Shown piece after piece: positions 8,610 through 17,655 of a DNA stretch of 64,000 bases. Within the stretch, counting starts at the first letter, position 1; each line of letters opens with the position of its first letter. Made by a program: the position numbers and the translations under genes. Below the pieces are notes generated by a model. The model did not search any database, was not told the DNA's origin, and worked only from the letters and a program-made list of their open reading frames with translations. Origin of the DNA: Methylicorpusculum sp. (lineage in GTDB: Bacteria; Pseudomonadota; Gammaproteobacteria; Methylococcales; Methylomonadaceae); the NCBI RefSeq assembly GCF_030651835.1, contig NZ_JAUSBX010000050.1, forward strand, positions 49,944 through 113,943, in the 5' to 3' direction.

Positions 8610-9899
8610 ATGCTGAGTTCAAAACCCGGTCTGAGAATCAGTCTGCTAGGCGGGTTATTGCTTATCCCTGTAGCGAGCACCTCAGCAGAAACACTGGAAG
8701 AAGCCTGGGATATTGCAATCGAAAACAACCATCAAATTAAAGCGGCACAAGCCGATACCACTGCAACGGAACAAAACCTTTTTTCGGCACAGGGGCAACG
8801 GCTTCCGGAACTCAATATAGGTACCGGATATACCCAACTTAACGAAACTCCGGCGGCAAAAGCCAATTTTGCCGGTCAGTCAGCCGAATTCAATACCTCA
8901 CAAGCCGGCAGTATGAATGCACATGCGATTGCTTCTGTACCGGTTTTCACCAGCGGCCGCATCAGTCATAACATCAAAGCTGCCGAGGCAACCTTTCAAG
9001 CCGCACAACATAACGAAATCAGTTCCGTACTGACCATCAAAATGCAGGTATCGGCCGCTTATATTGCAGTGTTGCGTCTAGACGGCGCGGTGCAGGTTGC
9101 TCAAGAACATCTCAGCAGTTTGGTCGAACATCAAAGGGATGTTAAAAATCTGTTCGACCAGGACATGGTGGCGAAGAACGATTTATTAGCGGCGAATGTC
9201 GAGTTGGCCAATGCTCAGCAACTGTTGCTACAGGCCAATAATCAGCTTGATATTGCCCAAGCCCAATATAACCAGTTACTCGACCGTAGCCTGACGGATC
9301 CTGTGGTTGTCACCCCGCAGTTTCCGCAAATACCCGTGGGCAGTTTAAACGAACTGAGCACTAACGCCTTGTCGCAGCGTCCTGAACTGCTGGTACTCGA
9401 CAAACAAATACAAGCCCTGGAGCAGCAAGCACAAAGTGTGGCGGCGGATTCTTTGCCCCAAGTCGCAGTCAACGGCGGCTATCAATACCAGGAAAACCGT
9501 TATCAGTCTTACGAGGGCTTATGGATGGTCAATGTCGGTATGCAATGGAAATTGTTCGACGGCAGCACCCGGCATACCCGGGATGCCATTTTTCGTCGGG
9601 CGGTTTCTCTAAAAGAGCAACGCGACGATTTAAGCAGCACGATCGGTTTGCAGGTGCGCAAAACCTGGCTGGCTATTCAGGAAGCCCAGCAACGAACCGA
9701 GGTCACCCGACTCGCCATTACAGAAGCGGATGAAAACCTTAAAGTGACAACTAACCGCTATAAAAATGGCTTGGCCACCAATACCGAAGTCCTGAGAGCA
9801 GAAGAACTGCGCGCCAGAACGTATGATAATTTCAATAACTCAAATTACGACACCGCCTTGTCAACCCTGCAATTGCGTTATGCAATGGGGGTTTTGTAA
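8610..9899 (+). CDS. TolC family outer membrane efflux protein
   Basis: A trimeric outer-membrane channel that completes a tripartite exporter with the HlyD-type adaptor directly downstream. The 429-residue product has a signal peptide ending near VASTSA and then the duplicated TolC helical hairpins, rich in Gln and Ala (for example AQYNQLLDRS and TNRYKNGLATNTEVLRAEEL, typical of the second repeat). The ATG at 8610 has AGGTG eight bases upstream. Its TAA is immediately followed by the ATG of the adaptor gene, so it heads a five-gene operon running to 15254. Confidence 0.92.
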   Translation: MLSSKPGLRISLLGGLLLIPVASTSAETLEEAWDIAIENNHQIKAAQADTTATEQNLFSAQGQRLPELNIGTGYTQLNETPAAKANFAGQSAEFNTSQAGSMNAHAIASVPVFTSGRISHNIKAAEATFQAAQHNEISSVLTIKMQVSAAYIAVLRLDGAVQVAQEHLSSLVEHQRDVKNLFDQDMVAKNDLLAANVELANAQQLLLQANNQLDIAQAQYNQLLDRSLTDPVVVTPQFPQIPVGSLNELSTNALSQRPELLVLDKQIQALEQQAQSVAADSLPQVAVNGGYQYQENRYQSYEGLWMVNVGMQWKLFDGSTRHTRDAIFRRAVSLKEQRDDLSSTIGLQVRKTWLAIQEAQQRTEVTRLAITEADENLKVTTNRYKNGLATNTEVLRAEELRARTYDNFNNSNYDTALSTLQLRYAMGVL

Positions 9900-11009
9900 A
9901 TGGAAAAACGAACCCGGCTACTCGCAATCGTCGGAATAATTACCGGCATTTTGCTTGTTTCTCTAGCAGTATGGTGGTTTTGGTTGCGCGAACCACCCTT
10001 CCCTGAGGGTCTGGTACAGGCGAATGGCCGTATCGAGGGCGATCATTACACTGTATCGGGCAAGTGGCCCGGTCGTATCATTGAGATGCTGGTAAGGGAA
10101 GGTGATTTTGTTGTAACAGGACAAGTGATGATCAAACTGGATGATGCCCAGACACTAGCCAAACTCAATCAAGCCAAATCGGCTGTGGACGTCATTGCCG
10201 CCCAACTCAGGGCAGCTGAAACTTCGCTGAGCGTATTCAAGAAAAATGTGCCTTTAAAAATAGCAACGGCCAAAGCCGGGCTAAATCATGCCGATGCCGA
10301 GCTGATTTCCAGCCACGCTACTGAACAGCAAATGTTCAAGGATGCAGAACGATTTCAAGCCTTGTTGTTAACAGAGACCGTAGAAAAGCACCGCAGCGAA
10401 CTGGCTGATTTAAGCTGGAAAGTTGCCCAAGCCCAGCACCGCACTGCCCGTGCAGCAAGAATCCAGGCTGAAAAACTACTGGCAGAAACTGAACTGGGCT
10501 GGGATCAGATCGAAGCGAACACTAATGAAGTGGCTGCAATAGCCGCACAACTGAAACAAGGTCAAGCCGCCCTGGCGGAAGCCCAAAGCGTGATGAATGA
10601 CTTGATCATTCGGGCTCCGGCCTCGGGAATGGTGACTACCCGTATCGCCGATAACGGCGAAATGGTAGCCGCCGGCAGTCCATTATTTGATATTGTCGAT
10701 CTGGACAGCCTGTATTTAAAAGTCTATGTTCCACAAAAAGAAATAGGCAAGGTTCGCCTGGGCTTGCCCGCACAAATTTTTACCGATGCCTTTCCGGATA
10801 AACCGTTTCCTGCGGTGATTCGCTATATCGCTTCCCAGGCAGAGTTTACCCCCAAAGAAGTTCAGACGCAGGATGAACGGGTCAAACTGGTCTACGCCGT
10901 CAAACTTTATCTGGCTGAAAATCCTCAGCATCAGCTGACGCCGGGACTGCCCGCAGACGCGGTAATCCGCTGGCAAGAGGAAAGCCCATGGGCGAAGCCG
11001 CGCTGGTGA
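9900..11009 (+). CDS. HlyD/EmrA-type periplasmic adaptor (YhiI-like)
   Basis: A membrane-fusion protein bridging the inner-membrane ABC transporter and the TolC channel. One N-terminal membrane anchor (LLAIVGIITGILLVSLAVWW) is followed by a split biotinyl-lipoyl domain (VREGDFVVTGQVMIKLDD and later IRAPASGMVTTRIADNGEMV), which encloses an alpha-helical hairpin around residues 90-230, then a beta-barrel part. It has no Shine-Dalgarno gap, since its ATG follows the tolC stop directly. Its 3' end overlaps the ATPase gene by 22 bp. Confidence 0.9.
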   Translation: MEKRTRLLAIVGIITGILLVSLAVWWFWLREPPFPEGLVQANGRIEGDHYTVSGKWPGRIIEMLVREGDFVVTGQVMIKLDDAQTLAKLNQAKSAVDVIAAQLRAAETSLSVFKKNVPLKIATAKAGLNHADAELISSHATEQQMFKDAERFQALLLTETVEKHRSELADLSWKVAQAQHRTARAARIQAEKLLAETELGWDQIEANTNEVAAIAAQLKQGQAALAEAQSVMNDLIIRAPASGMVTTRIADNGEMVAAGSPLFDIVDLDSLYLKVYVPQKEIGKVRLGLPAQIFTDAFPDKPFPAVIRYIASQAEFTPKEVQTQDERVKLVYAVKLYLAENPQHQLTPGLPADAVIRWQEESPWAKPRW

Positions 11010-12952
11010 ACGAAAACCCGGTTATCGATATTCGCGGACTCCGTAAAAGTTACAAAAAAAAGCTGGCTGTCGATGGGGTGGCCTTAACCGTCAAGCAAGG
11101 CGAAATTTATGGATTAATCGGCCCTGACGGTGCCGGCAAAAGCAGTCTGATGAAAGCTATTGCCGGCGTCCTGTCGTTTGAACAAGGTTCATTAACCGTA
11201 TTTGAAGTCAACATCGATTCGGAAGCGGCGGCGGAAAAGGTCAAAGGCAGGCTGGGCTTCATGCCTCAAGGCCTGGGACTGAATCTTTACGGCGATTTGT
11301 CGGTTGAGGAAAACATCGATTTTTTTGCGCAACTGCGGCAAGTATCTCTCCAGCAACTGAGCGAACGTAAAGAAAAGCTGTTGACGATGACCCGACTCGA
11401 CAAGTTTCGTGACCGGCCAATGAAAAATCTCTCCGGCGGCATGAAACAAAAACTGGGCTTGGTTTGCACACTGATCCATAACCCCGAACTGGTCATTCTT
11501 GATGAGCCAACCACTGGCGTGGACCCGGTTTCCAGGCGGGACTTTTGGGCCATACTCGCCGAGTTGCTGCGCGAACAGGGCACCACCGCGCTGGTGTCCA
11601 CGGCGTATATGGATGAAGCGGCACGTTTTCACCGCTTGTCTCTCATGTATAACGGCCAAGTGCTGGCCGATGGCGAACCGGATGCCATTTGTCAGCAAGC
11701 GCAAGGTTGCATGGTTGAGCTGACGAGCGAGTCACAGACAGAAGCGCTTGGCAAACTGAAATCCCATTATCCGCAACTGGAAGCCATTGGCACCAAAATC
11801 AGGGTATTTGTCGATAACCTGGCATTAGATGAAGCGGCCAGCACCGTTTCCGGCCATCTTGACGGCTTGCAGATCAAATCGATCAAAGCCTTTGATGCTG
11901 AATTGGAAGACGCCTTTATCGCCTTGTTACGCCAGGGTCCGTTAGCCCCGAAAACCGGCAAAGATGAAAGCATTCCGCGCTTTGACAAGACCTTACCCGA
12001 CGATAAAGCCATCGCCATAGAAGCCAGGCAATTATGCAAGGATTTTGATCAATTCCGGTCGGTCGATAAAATCAGTTTCAAGGTCAGACAAGGCGAAATA
12101 TTTGGATTGCTGGGCGCCAACGGCGCCGGTAAGACGACCGCGATCAAAATGCTGACCGGAATACTGCCGCCCAGTGACGGTGAAGGTCAGGTTGCAGGCG
12201 CCGACATGCGTAATGCCGCTCAGGCGATCAAGGAACGCATAGGCTATATGTCCCAGGCATTTTCGCTGTATCTGGATTTGACCGTCATCGAAAATATTCA
12301 TCTCTACGCCAGCATCTACGGCGTTAGCCGGAGCATCCTCAAACAGCGCCTGGACTGGGTAATACAAATTGCCGGATTGGAAGAGGTCACGGCACAATTG
12401 GCGGGCAGCCTGCCTATGGGCGTCAGGCAAAGGCTCGCTTTGGGCTGCGCACTGGTACACCAACCCGGCGTCTTGTTTCTGGATGAACCCACGTCGGGTG
12501 TCGATCCTATCGGACGGCGGCATTTCTGGGAAATCCTGATGCATCTGGCCAACGTCGAGCAGGTGGCTATTTTAGTGACCACCCATTACATGAGCGAAGC
12601 CGAACACTGCGACCATCTGGCATTAATGTATGCCGGACGAGTAATTGCCGACGATACGCCCGGCAATATGATTCAGGCGCTGCAAGATGAGGCCGGCCAA
12701 CTGCTGAATATAACTACCGATCAGCCATTACAAGCGCTGGCCTTATTTGAAAAAAGCGATTTCAAAGGCGTAGCGTTATTCGGCCGGCATATTCATTTGC
12801 TGGCACAGGATAGAGACACCGCCGAAAAAAAGATTCGCGAACTGCTGGATAAAGAGTCTATCAAATTGCTCAACTTATCAGCCGACGCACCGTCATTGGA
12901 GGACGTATTTGTGTACAGGGTGTTGGCCCTGGAAAATCAGGAGCCCGAATGA
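10988..12952 (+). CDS. ABC transporter ATPase with two fused nucleotide-binding domains (RbbA-like, no membrane part)
   Basis: This 654-residue protein powers the exporter. NBD1 has Walker A GPDGAGKSS, signature LSGGMKQK and Walker B LVILDEPTTGVDP. NBD2 has Walker A GANGAGKTT and Walker B VLFLDEPTSGVDP, but a degenerate signature LPMGVRQR instead of LSGGQ, so the two ATP sites are probably unequal. E. coli RbbA has the same twin-NBD layout fused to a membrane domain; here that domain is absent and two separate permeases follow. The start at 10988 has GAGGAAAG upstream. Confidence 0.92.
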   Translation: MGEAALVNENPVIDIRGLRKSYKKKLAVDGVALTVKQGEIYGLIGPDGAGKSSLMKAIAGVLSFEQGSLTVFEVNIDSEAAAEKVKGRLGFMPQGLGLNLYGDLSVEENIDFFAQLRQVSLQQLSERKEKLLTMTRLDKFRDRPMKNLSGGMKQKLGLVCTLIHNPELVILDEPTTGVDPVSRRDFWAILAELLREQGTTALVSTAYMDEAARFHRLSLMYNGQVLADGEPDAICQQAQGCMVELTSESQTEALGKLKSHYPQLEAIGTKIRVFVDNLALDEAASTVSGHLDGLQIKSIKAFDAELEDAFIALLRQGPLAPKTGKDESIPRFDKTLPDDKAIAIEARQLCKDFDQFRSVDKISFKVRQGEIFGLLGANGAGKTTAIKMLTGILPPSDGEGQVAGADMRNAAQAIKERIGYMSQAFSLYLDLTVIENIHLYASIYGVSRSILKQRLDWVIQIAGLEEVTAQLAGSLPMGVRQRLALGCALVHQPGVLFLDEPTSGVDPIGRRHFWEILMHLANVEQVAILVTTHYMSEAEHCDHLALMYAGRVIADDTPGNMIQALQDEAGQLLNITTDQPLQALALFEKSDFKGVALFGRHIHLLAQDRDTAEKKIRELLDKESIKLLNLSADAPSLEDVFVYRVLALENQEPE

Positions 12953-14103
12953 ATCTTACCCGGGTCTGGGCAGTTACTTACAAGGAATGGCGCGAAATTT
13001 TGCGCGACCGGCTGTTCTTTGCGATGGCCTTCCTGCTGCCGGTCGGTATCTTCATGGTGTTGGGTTATGGCATTTCCTTCGATGTCGAAAAAATTCCGTT
13101 TGCAGTGCTGGATCTGGATCGCAGCGCAATGAGCCGTGACTTCCTGCACCGGTTTATGGATTCACGTTACTTCGATTACCAAGGCCATGTCACCAGTGAG
13201 CGCGAGCTTGACCCTCTGCTGGCCAACAGCGATATACGCTTTGCCATTATCATACCGCCCCGTTTTCAGGAGCAGCTGCTGGCCGGACAAGCCACGTCGG
13301 TGCAAAGCCTGATCGATGGCGTATTTCCTTATCGCGCCGAAGTGGCAAAAGGCTATGTTTCGGCGATTATCGCCAATTTCAATGCTCAATCACTGGTCAA
13401 TCATTTAGCCGGTACGCAGGGAAAGTCTCAAGAACAAGCGCGCGCTCAGGTGGCGCCGCTGCGTCTGGAATCGCGCTATTTGTATAACCAGGCCTTGCGC
13501 AGTCAATGGTCCATCTCATCCGGCCTGATGATGCTGGTGTTGATGGTGACGCCTCCGTTTCTGACGGCGCTGGGCGTGGTTCGTGAAAAAGAAAACGGCT
13601 CTATTTATAATATCTATGCCTCAACCATCAGCCGCAGTGAATTTATTCTGGGCAAGTTCCTGCCCTATTTGTTGATATCCAGCCTGAATATTCTGATTTT
13701 GTGGTGGGTGGTAATGAACGTATTCGGCACGCCGTTTAAGGGCCATCCGTTTTTTTATTATGCCGCGTCAGTGATCTATGTGATCTGTACCGCCGGAGTG
13801 GGATTGCTGATCTCGCTACTGGTAAGAACCCAGGTTGCGGCAGTGATGCTGACCATGGTGGTCTCCTTTGTCCCTGCCATGTTGTATTCAGGTTTGCTGG
13901 TGCCTATCGAATCGATGGCCGCCGCCACTCAATTTGAGTCGCATTTATTTCCGACACTATATTATCTTAGAATTACCTGGGGCAGCTTTCTTAAAGGTCT
14001 GGGTTGGGAAGAGCTGTGGTTCGATGTGTTGGCGCTGATGCTATACGCGGTTATCCTCTGGATAGCCGGTTATATGAATTTCCACAAAAGGCCGTCGACA
14101 TGA
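12949..14103 (+). CDS. ABC-2 type permease, first subunit (YhhJ-like)
   Basis: Membrane subunit of the exporter, 384 residues. There is one N-terminal membrane segment (LFFAMAFLLPVGIFMVLGYG), a large periplasmic domain around residues 45-180, and about five C-terminal segments, the usual ABC-2 arrangement. VVREKENGSIYNIYAS is the conserved cytoplasmic coupling motif. The gene overlaps the ATPase by ATGA and the second permease by ATGA, so the three are probably made in fixed proportion. Confidence 0.9.
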   Translation: MNLTRVWAVTYKEWREILRDRLFFAMAFLLPVGIFMVLGYGISFDVEKIPFAVLDLDRSAMSRDFLHRFMDSRYFDYQGHVTSERELDPLLANSDIRFAIIIPPRFQEQLLAGQATSVQSLIDGVFPYRAEVAKGYVSAIIANFNAQSLVNHLAGTQGKSQEQARAQVAPLRLESRYLYNQALRSQWSISSGLMMLVLMVTPPFLTALGVVREKENGSIYNIYASTISRSEFILGKFLPYLLISSLNILILWWVVMNVFGTPFKGHPFFYYAASVIYVICTAGVGLLISLLVRTQVAAVMLTMVVSFVPAMLYSGLLVPIESMAAATQFESHLFPTLYYLRITWGSFLKGLGWEELWFDVLALMLYAVILWIAGYMNFHKRPST

Positions 14104-15254
14104 ACCAACATGGATTCATACTCTGGTGGGACAGGCTGCTCGCCATGACGCTTAAAGAGCTGAAACAGTTGATACGCGATCCGGTGCTGCTGCTCATCAT
14201 CAGCTATTTTTTTACCGTCGATGTGTATATGGCCGGTTCCGGTATCAATCTGAATCTGCGTAACGCTTCAGTGATGGTGATCGATCACGACCATAGCGCT
14301 GCATCACGCGAGTTGATCTACCGTTTCAGGCAGCCCTATTTTGATTTCAAAGGAGAGATTTTTGACACCAAGACCGCCGAATCCTTATTAGACCAAGGCC
14401 GGATTCTGGCAGTCCTGGACATTCCCGAAAACTTTCAGCGTCATTTATTGCAAGGACAAGCCACCGCCGTACAATTCCAGGTAGATAGCGCCAATACCGT
14501 ATTAGGGACATTAGCAACCAGTTATGCCACGGAAATTACCGCCGGTTTTAGCCAGGACTTTGTGGCTAAAAGGCTGGGTCTGGGTGCAGAACAAATGGCC
14601 TCGTTGCCTATCATTCAAAACCGCTACCGCGTACTGTATAACCCGAATCAAATTGACGGCTGGTTTATGTCGATTTCTGAATTACTCACCGTGACGACCA
14701 TGCTGGCCATGATGTTGCCGGCCGCCGCCGCAGTCCGGGAAAAAGAGCGCGGCACAATAGAACAACTGGCAGTATCACCGTTGAGCTCGCTGCAGATTTT
14801 ACTGCCCAAGGTTATCTCGATGGGACTGGTTATTTTACTAGGTGTTGCGGTCAGTTTGTTCATGATCATTATTCCGGTCTTTGATTTACCGGTTAAAGGC
14901 AGTCTCGGCCTGTTTTTTACAGTAACCGGGCTTTATGTTTTCACCGCCTCCGGCATTGGCTTGTTCGTTGCAACCATCAGCCGAAGTCTGGCACAAGTCA
15001 CCATGCTCGTGATTTTGCTGATGATGCCGATATTACTGCTCTCAGGAGCCTGGACGCCGCCTGAAGCCATGCCGCAAGTCATGCGCTGGGCGATGAAAAT
15101 TTCGCCGCTGTATTACTTTAACGAAATGAGTTATGCCATTTTATTAAAAGGCGCAGGCGTTAAGATTTTATGGGATTCGCTGCTGGGACTGGCTCTTTTA
15201 GGAGCGGTATTTTTTAATTTTGGTGTCTGGCGTTTTCGCAGGCAATTTGGCTGA
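14100..15254 (+). CDS. ABC-2 type permease, second subunit
   Basis: This 384-residue paralogue of the preceding permease has the same topology: an N-terminal membrane segment (LLIISYFFTVDVYMAG), a periplasmic domain and a C-terminal bundle, with coupling motif AVREKERGTIEQLAVS. The frame is open upstream to 14004, but the ATG at 14100 overlaps the previous stop (ATGA) and gives the normal N-terminus MNQHGFILWWDRLLAMTLKE. Together the pair replaces the homodimeric or fused permease of other systems. The substrate is unknown; related yhiI-rbbA-yhhJ clusters are usually annotated as multidrug exporters. Confidence 0.9.
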   Translation: MNQHGFILWWDRLLAMTLKELKQLIRDPVLLLIISYFFTVDVYMAGSGINLNLRNASVMVIDHDHSAASRELIYRFRQPYFDFKGEIFDTKTAESLLDQGRILAVLDIPENFQRHLLQGQATAVQFQVDSANTVLGTLATSYATEITAGFSQDFVAKRLGLGAEQMASLPIIQNRYRVLYNPNQIDGWFMSISELLTVTTMLAMMLPAAAAVREKERGTIEQLAVSPLSSLQILLPKVISMGLVILLGVAVSLFMIIIPVFDLPVKGSLGLFFTVTGLYVFTASGIGLFVATISRSLAQVTMLVILLMMPILLLSGAWTPPEAMPQVMRWAMKISPLYYFNEMSYAILLKGAGVKILWDSLLGLALLGAVFFNFGVWRFRRQFG

Positions 15255-15290
15255 AGAACGTGCGTTTTATTAAATGCACGTTCTTCATTA
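15253..15290 (+). terminator. Hairpin terminator of the exporter operon
   Basis: GAAGAACGTGC (15253-15263) pairs perfectly with GCACGTTCTTC (15276-15286), followed by ATTATT. The left arm begins inside the stop codon of the last permease gene. The U-run is weak, but the position and 11-bp stem support termination. Confidence 0.7.
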
Positions 15291-15301
15291 TTAAGCGAAG
15301 G

Positions 15302-15463
15302 TATACCCATCGTAGATCGAAATTCAGCCACCGGGGTGCCCGTCAAAGAACGCCGTAAATTTATCCCTATAGGCTCTATGCCAGCATCCATGCCGGCATA
15401 GCCTTTGCTGAACAACCCGTTGCCTCCTTAGGCACTGCCGAAATTTGAAGTGCGAAAGGTATA
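15302..15463 (-). repeat. TATACC-ended ~160-bp repeat, copy 1
   Basis: First of four copies of a dispersed element (others at 18066-18228, 47494-47642 and 50563-50723). On the minus strand it runs from TATACCTTTCGCACTTCAAA to a GATGGGTATA end, whose inverse TATACCCATC gives imperfect terminal inverted repeats. Internal palindromes include one near GCCAGCATCC and GGCACCCCGGTGCC-like pairing. It lies between the exporter terminator and the DUF1207 gene and has no convincing gene of its own. Confidence 0.75.
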
Positions 15464-15517
15464 ACTACTGATCGACCGCTTTGAATTGAGGGCGGGGCTA
15501 GATCATAACCCCCATTT

Positions 15518-16651
15518 TTAGAAGTGAAAATGGGCGCCCAGGCCGATGTATTCAATTTTATCGTTGTAGAACTGACCGCTGGGGGAATAGCCATTAAAAT
15601 ATTCAGCAAGAATCTGGAACTTCCTTCCCAGCACCTGCATGTTTTCGAACTCTACGCCGGCACGCGCTGATATGTCAGTTGACCAATCGTTTTCTTCGTA
15701 ATTTTTAAAATCGGCTCCCGCGATTGGGCGCATGCCTCCAAAATCCATGCGCCATGGGCTTCTAAACTCAATACCGTATTGAGCTGACCACACTTTAAGT
15801 GATTCAGGCTCCTTATGGAATAGACCACGACCTCCCCCGTATAAGCGAAAACCGACAGGCAAATCGTAAGAAAGTTTTAAATCAATCCCTTCAAAACTCA
15901 AATTCACGCGCTCCAATCGTGTTCGCAACAGAAACTCGTCACCTAAATGAGAACTTTGATGGAAAATACGGCTGAAAGCTGAGAAATCGCCAATACGCAT
16001 ACTCGAATACAAAGCCCCGACAAAATCAGTATTGACTAAATCCGATGAGGGCGCATCAAGATTAAAATCACTGATGACTCCACCCTGAATCCCCACCTCC
16101 CACTGCGAACCAAAGCGTTGCAATATCCCCATGTTTTGGCGATAAAACGGAATTGTTTCGCCAAAACTGACAGTTGCTATATTGGTACCATCAAAATCGC
16201 CGCCGATATAATTGTGATAAGAAGCTGCAAAATGAGGCCAGCTCGGATCGGCGAATAAAGACTTGAACAAATGACCTTCAGGGAATATTCCTGTCTTCAA
16301 TCCTGCGGATTCATTCGATTCCTCGCTTTTCTCAAGCTGGGCTGTAGAAAGCGTCAACGGTGAGGAGACACTGTTATTGTTATGCTCCCCGACGCCGACA
16401 CCTGACACGCCGGGAATGTTAGATAATGCTTCCATGACCTTGTTCTGGTCGGTATGTTTTAAATCATCTTCATCCAGCTTTATAACACCGTCCTTGACAC
16501 TGATTGCGGGTCTTTCGAGTTTAAAATCGCGCTCAAGTATACCCGCAGCATATCCGGCAATATAAGCATCTTCTACTTGTGACGCATAGACTCCGACAGA
16601 ATAAAGACAAGCAATACCAATACCGCTCAAATAATGTAAAGCTGTTTTCAT
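15518..16651 (-). CDS. DUF1207 outer-membrane beta-barrel protein with a BON-like N-terminal segment
   Basis: This 377-residue exported protein has a signal peptide (GIACLYSVGVYAS). Residues about 25-90 look like one degenerate BON domain (ISVKDGVIKLDEDD then LSNIPGVSGVGV). From about residue 125 it is a DUF1207 beta-barrel of alternating aromatic strands, ending YIGLGAHFHF with the C-terminal Phe typical of outer-membrane barrels. Its ATG overlaps the stop of the upstream BON lipoprotein gene (ATGA). Function is unknown; the shared BON theme suggests the two act together at the outer membrane. Confidence 0.75.
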   Translation of the reverse strand: MKTALHYLSGIGIACLYSVGVYASQVEDAYIAGYAAGILERDFKLERPAISVKDGVIKLDEDDLKHTDQNKVMEALSNIPGVSGVGVGEHNNNSVSSPLTLSTAQLEKSEESNESAGLKTGIFPEGHLFKSLFADPSWPHFAASYHNYIGGDFDGTNIATVSFGETIPFYRQNMGILQRFGSQWEVGIQGGVISDFNLDAPSSDLVNTDFVGALYSSMRIGDFSAFSRIFHQSSHLGDEFLLRTRLERVNLSFEGIDLKLSYDLPVGFRLYGGGRGLFHKEPESLKVWSAQYGIEFRSPWRMDFGGMRPIAGADFKNYEENDWSTDISARAGVEFENMQVLGRKFQILAEYFNGYSPSGQFYNDKIEYIGLGAHFHF

Positions 16652-17118
16652 TTAATGTCTCCCGCACTGACGACCAGATAGTTCTCTACTGATTTAACAC
16701 CCGGCGTAGCACGAACTATTTCCAGCGCCCTATCAATAATCTGTTGATTATTAACAGCCCCATTTAATTTGACACCGCCTTGAACAGTGACTACGTCGAT
16801 ATTGAATGCGCTGACTAATGGATCTGCCATCATGGCCGCTTTTACTTTTGCCGTAATCGCCGCATCGTCAATGAGTTCTCCAACTGTTTCAGATTGCTTT
16901 TCCATTGCCTCTTCTTTGGTGTCAATAGACTGCTTTAGTGCGTCGACTTTCTCGTCAATTTTTTCGTTCGAACTTTCAATGGCTTGATCAAGTTTTTTAC
17001 CGGTCTTTTCAGCCGGCCCCTCTTCGCTGCAGCCGCTGGTAATAATGACAGCAGATAACAACAACGTTACCAAAATGCTGTTTGCAAGGTTTATTCTTTG
17101 TTCGTTGATTTTTTTCAT
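16648..17118 (-). CDS. BON domain lipoprotein
   Basis: This 156-residue protein has a lipoprotein signal (LLLSAVIITSGC, lipid cysteine near residue 30), a charged coiled-coil stretch (residues 35-80, rich in Glu, Lys and Ser) and one BON domain (DDAAITAKVKAAMMADPLVS through VVTVQGGVKLNGAV to PGVKSVENYLVV). BON domains, as in OsmY, bind phospholipid or other envelope components and are common in osmotic-shock proteins. GAGGAATAACTC precedes the ATG. The stop overlaps the DUF1207 start. Confidence 0.85.
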   Translation of the reverse strand: MKKINEQRINLANSILVTLLLSAVIITSGCSEEGPAEKTGKKLDQAIESSNEKIDEKVDALKQSIDTKEEAMEKQSETVGELIDDAAITAKVKAAMMADPLVSAFNIDVVTVQGGVKLNGAVNNQQIIDRALEIVRATPGVKSVENYLVVSAGDIK

Positions 17119-17185
17119 GAGTTATTCCTCAAAATAGGAGTGTAATTGGTAAATGAATGGTAACTACTTGCCCGCTTGGAATTGA

Positions 17186-17263
17186 GGGTGTAGGTGGTTG
17201 ATTGAAAAGGCTTCTGCAACAAGGATGGTTTCACACGTCCTTTTCAATCAATCGCCCACACCC
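17186..17263. repeat. Long imperfect inverted repeat (25-bp arms)
   Basis: The arm at 17186-17210 is complementary at 22 of 25 positions to 17239-17263, around a 28-nt spacer; the inner ends GAAAAGG and CCTTTTC match exactly. It lies upstream of the BON lipoprotein gene. A transcript would form a long stem-loop. No coding sequence is convincing here. Confidence 0.6.
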
Positions 17264-17437
17264 AATACAATGGGAGGGGTGAGCAGATACAATGAATCAA
17301 GGCAACGCAGGGTTAAAAAAGCGCGTCATGTCCTGAATGAGTTACGCTCTGCGAGCAAACCCAACGCCATTTATCAACACCGATTCTTCACTCGCATAAC
17401 GAAGGTTTTCGGAGTTGCTGATCAGATAAATCAACCT

Positions 17438-17614
17438 GATTAGCAAGCTGTTTCAGCTAAATCAAAAAGCCCGTCATGCCCGTCTGGAAACGGGCATCCA
17501 GTGCCATGGAGGGTAAGCTTCGAGCTATCCATGGAGTCTGGATTTCGGCAATCCCTACCGAAATGACGCGGTCGGCTAGGGATAAAGAAAAAGAGCTGAA
17601 ACAACTTGCTGATC
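17438..17614. repeat. Composite palindrome: inverted arms enclosing a repeat copy
   Basis: The 21-bp arm at 17438-17458 (GATTAGCAAGCTG...) is complementary to 17594-17614 with two mismatches. Between the arms lie the family-B repeat copy (17470-17532) and a small hairpin ATTTCGG/CCGAAAT (17552-17574). It looks as if a repeat inserted into the loop of an older palindrome. With 17186-17263 this accounts for most of the gap 17119-17655. Confidence 0.55.
17470..17532 (+). repeat. Family-B palindromic repeat, copy 1
   Basis: These 63 bases are the near-exact reverse complement of 33923-33985. An internal stem ATGCCC/GGGCAT encloses CGTCTGGAAAC-type sequence, followed by CCAGTGCCATGGAGGG. It is an intergenic REP-type repeat. 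Confidence 0.7.
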
Positions 17615-17655
17615 AGTTAAAACAATGTCAAAACGCTAGCTATCTAAATTAGCCG

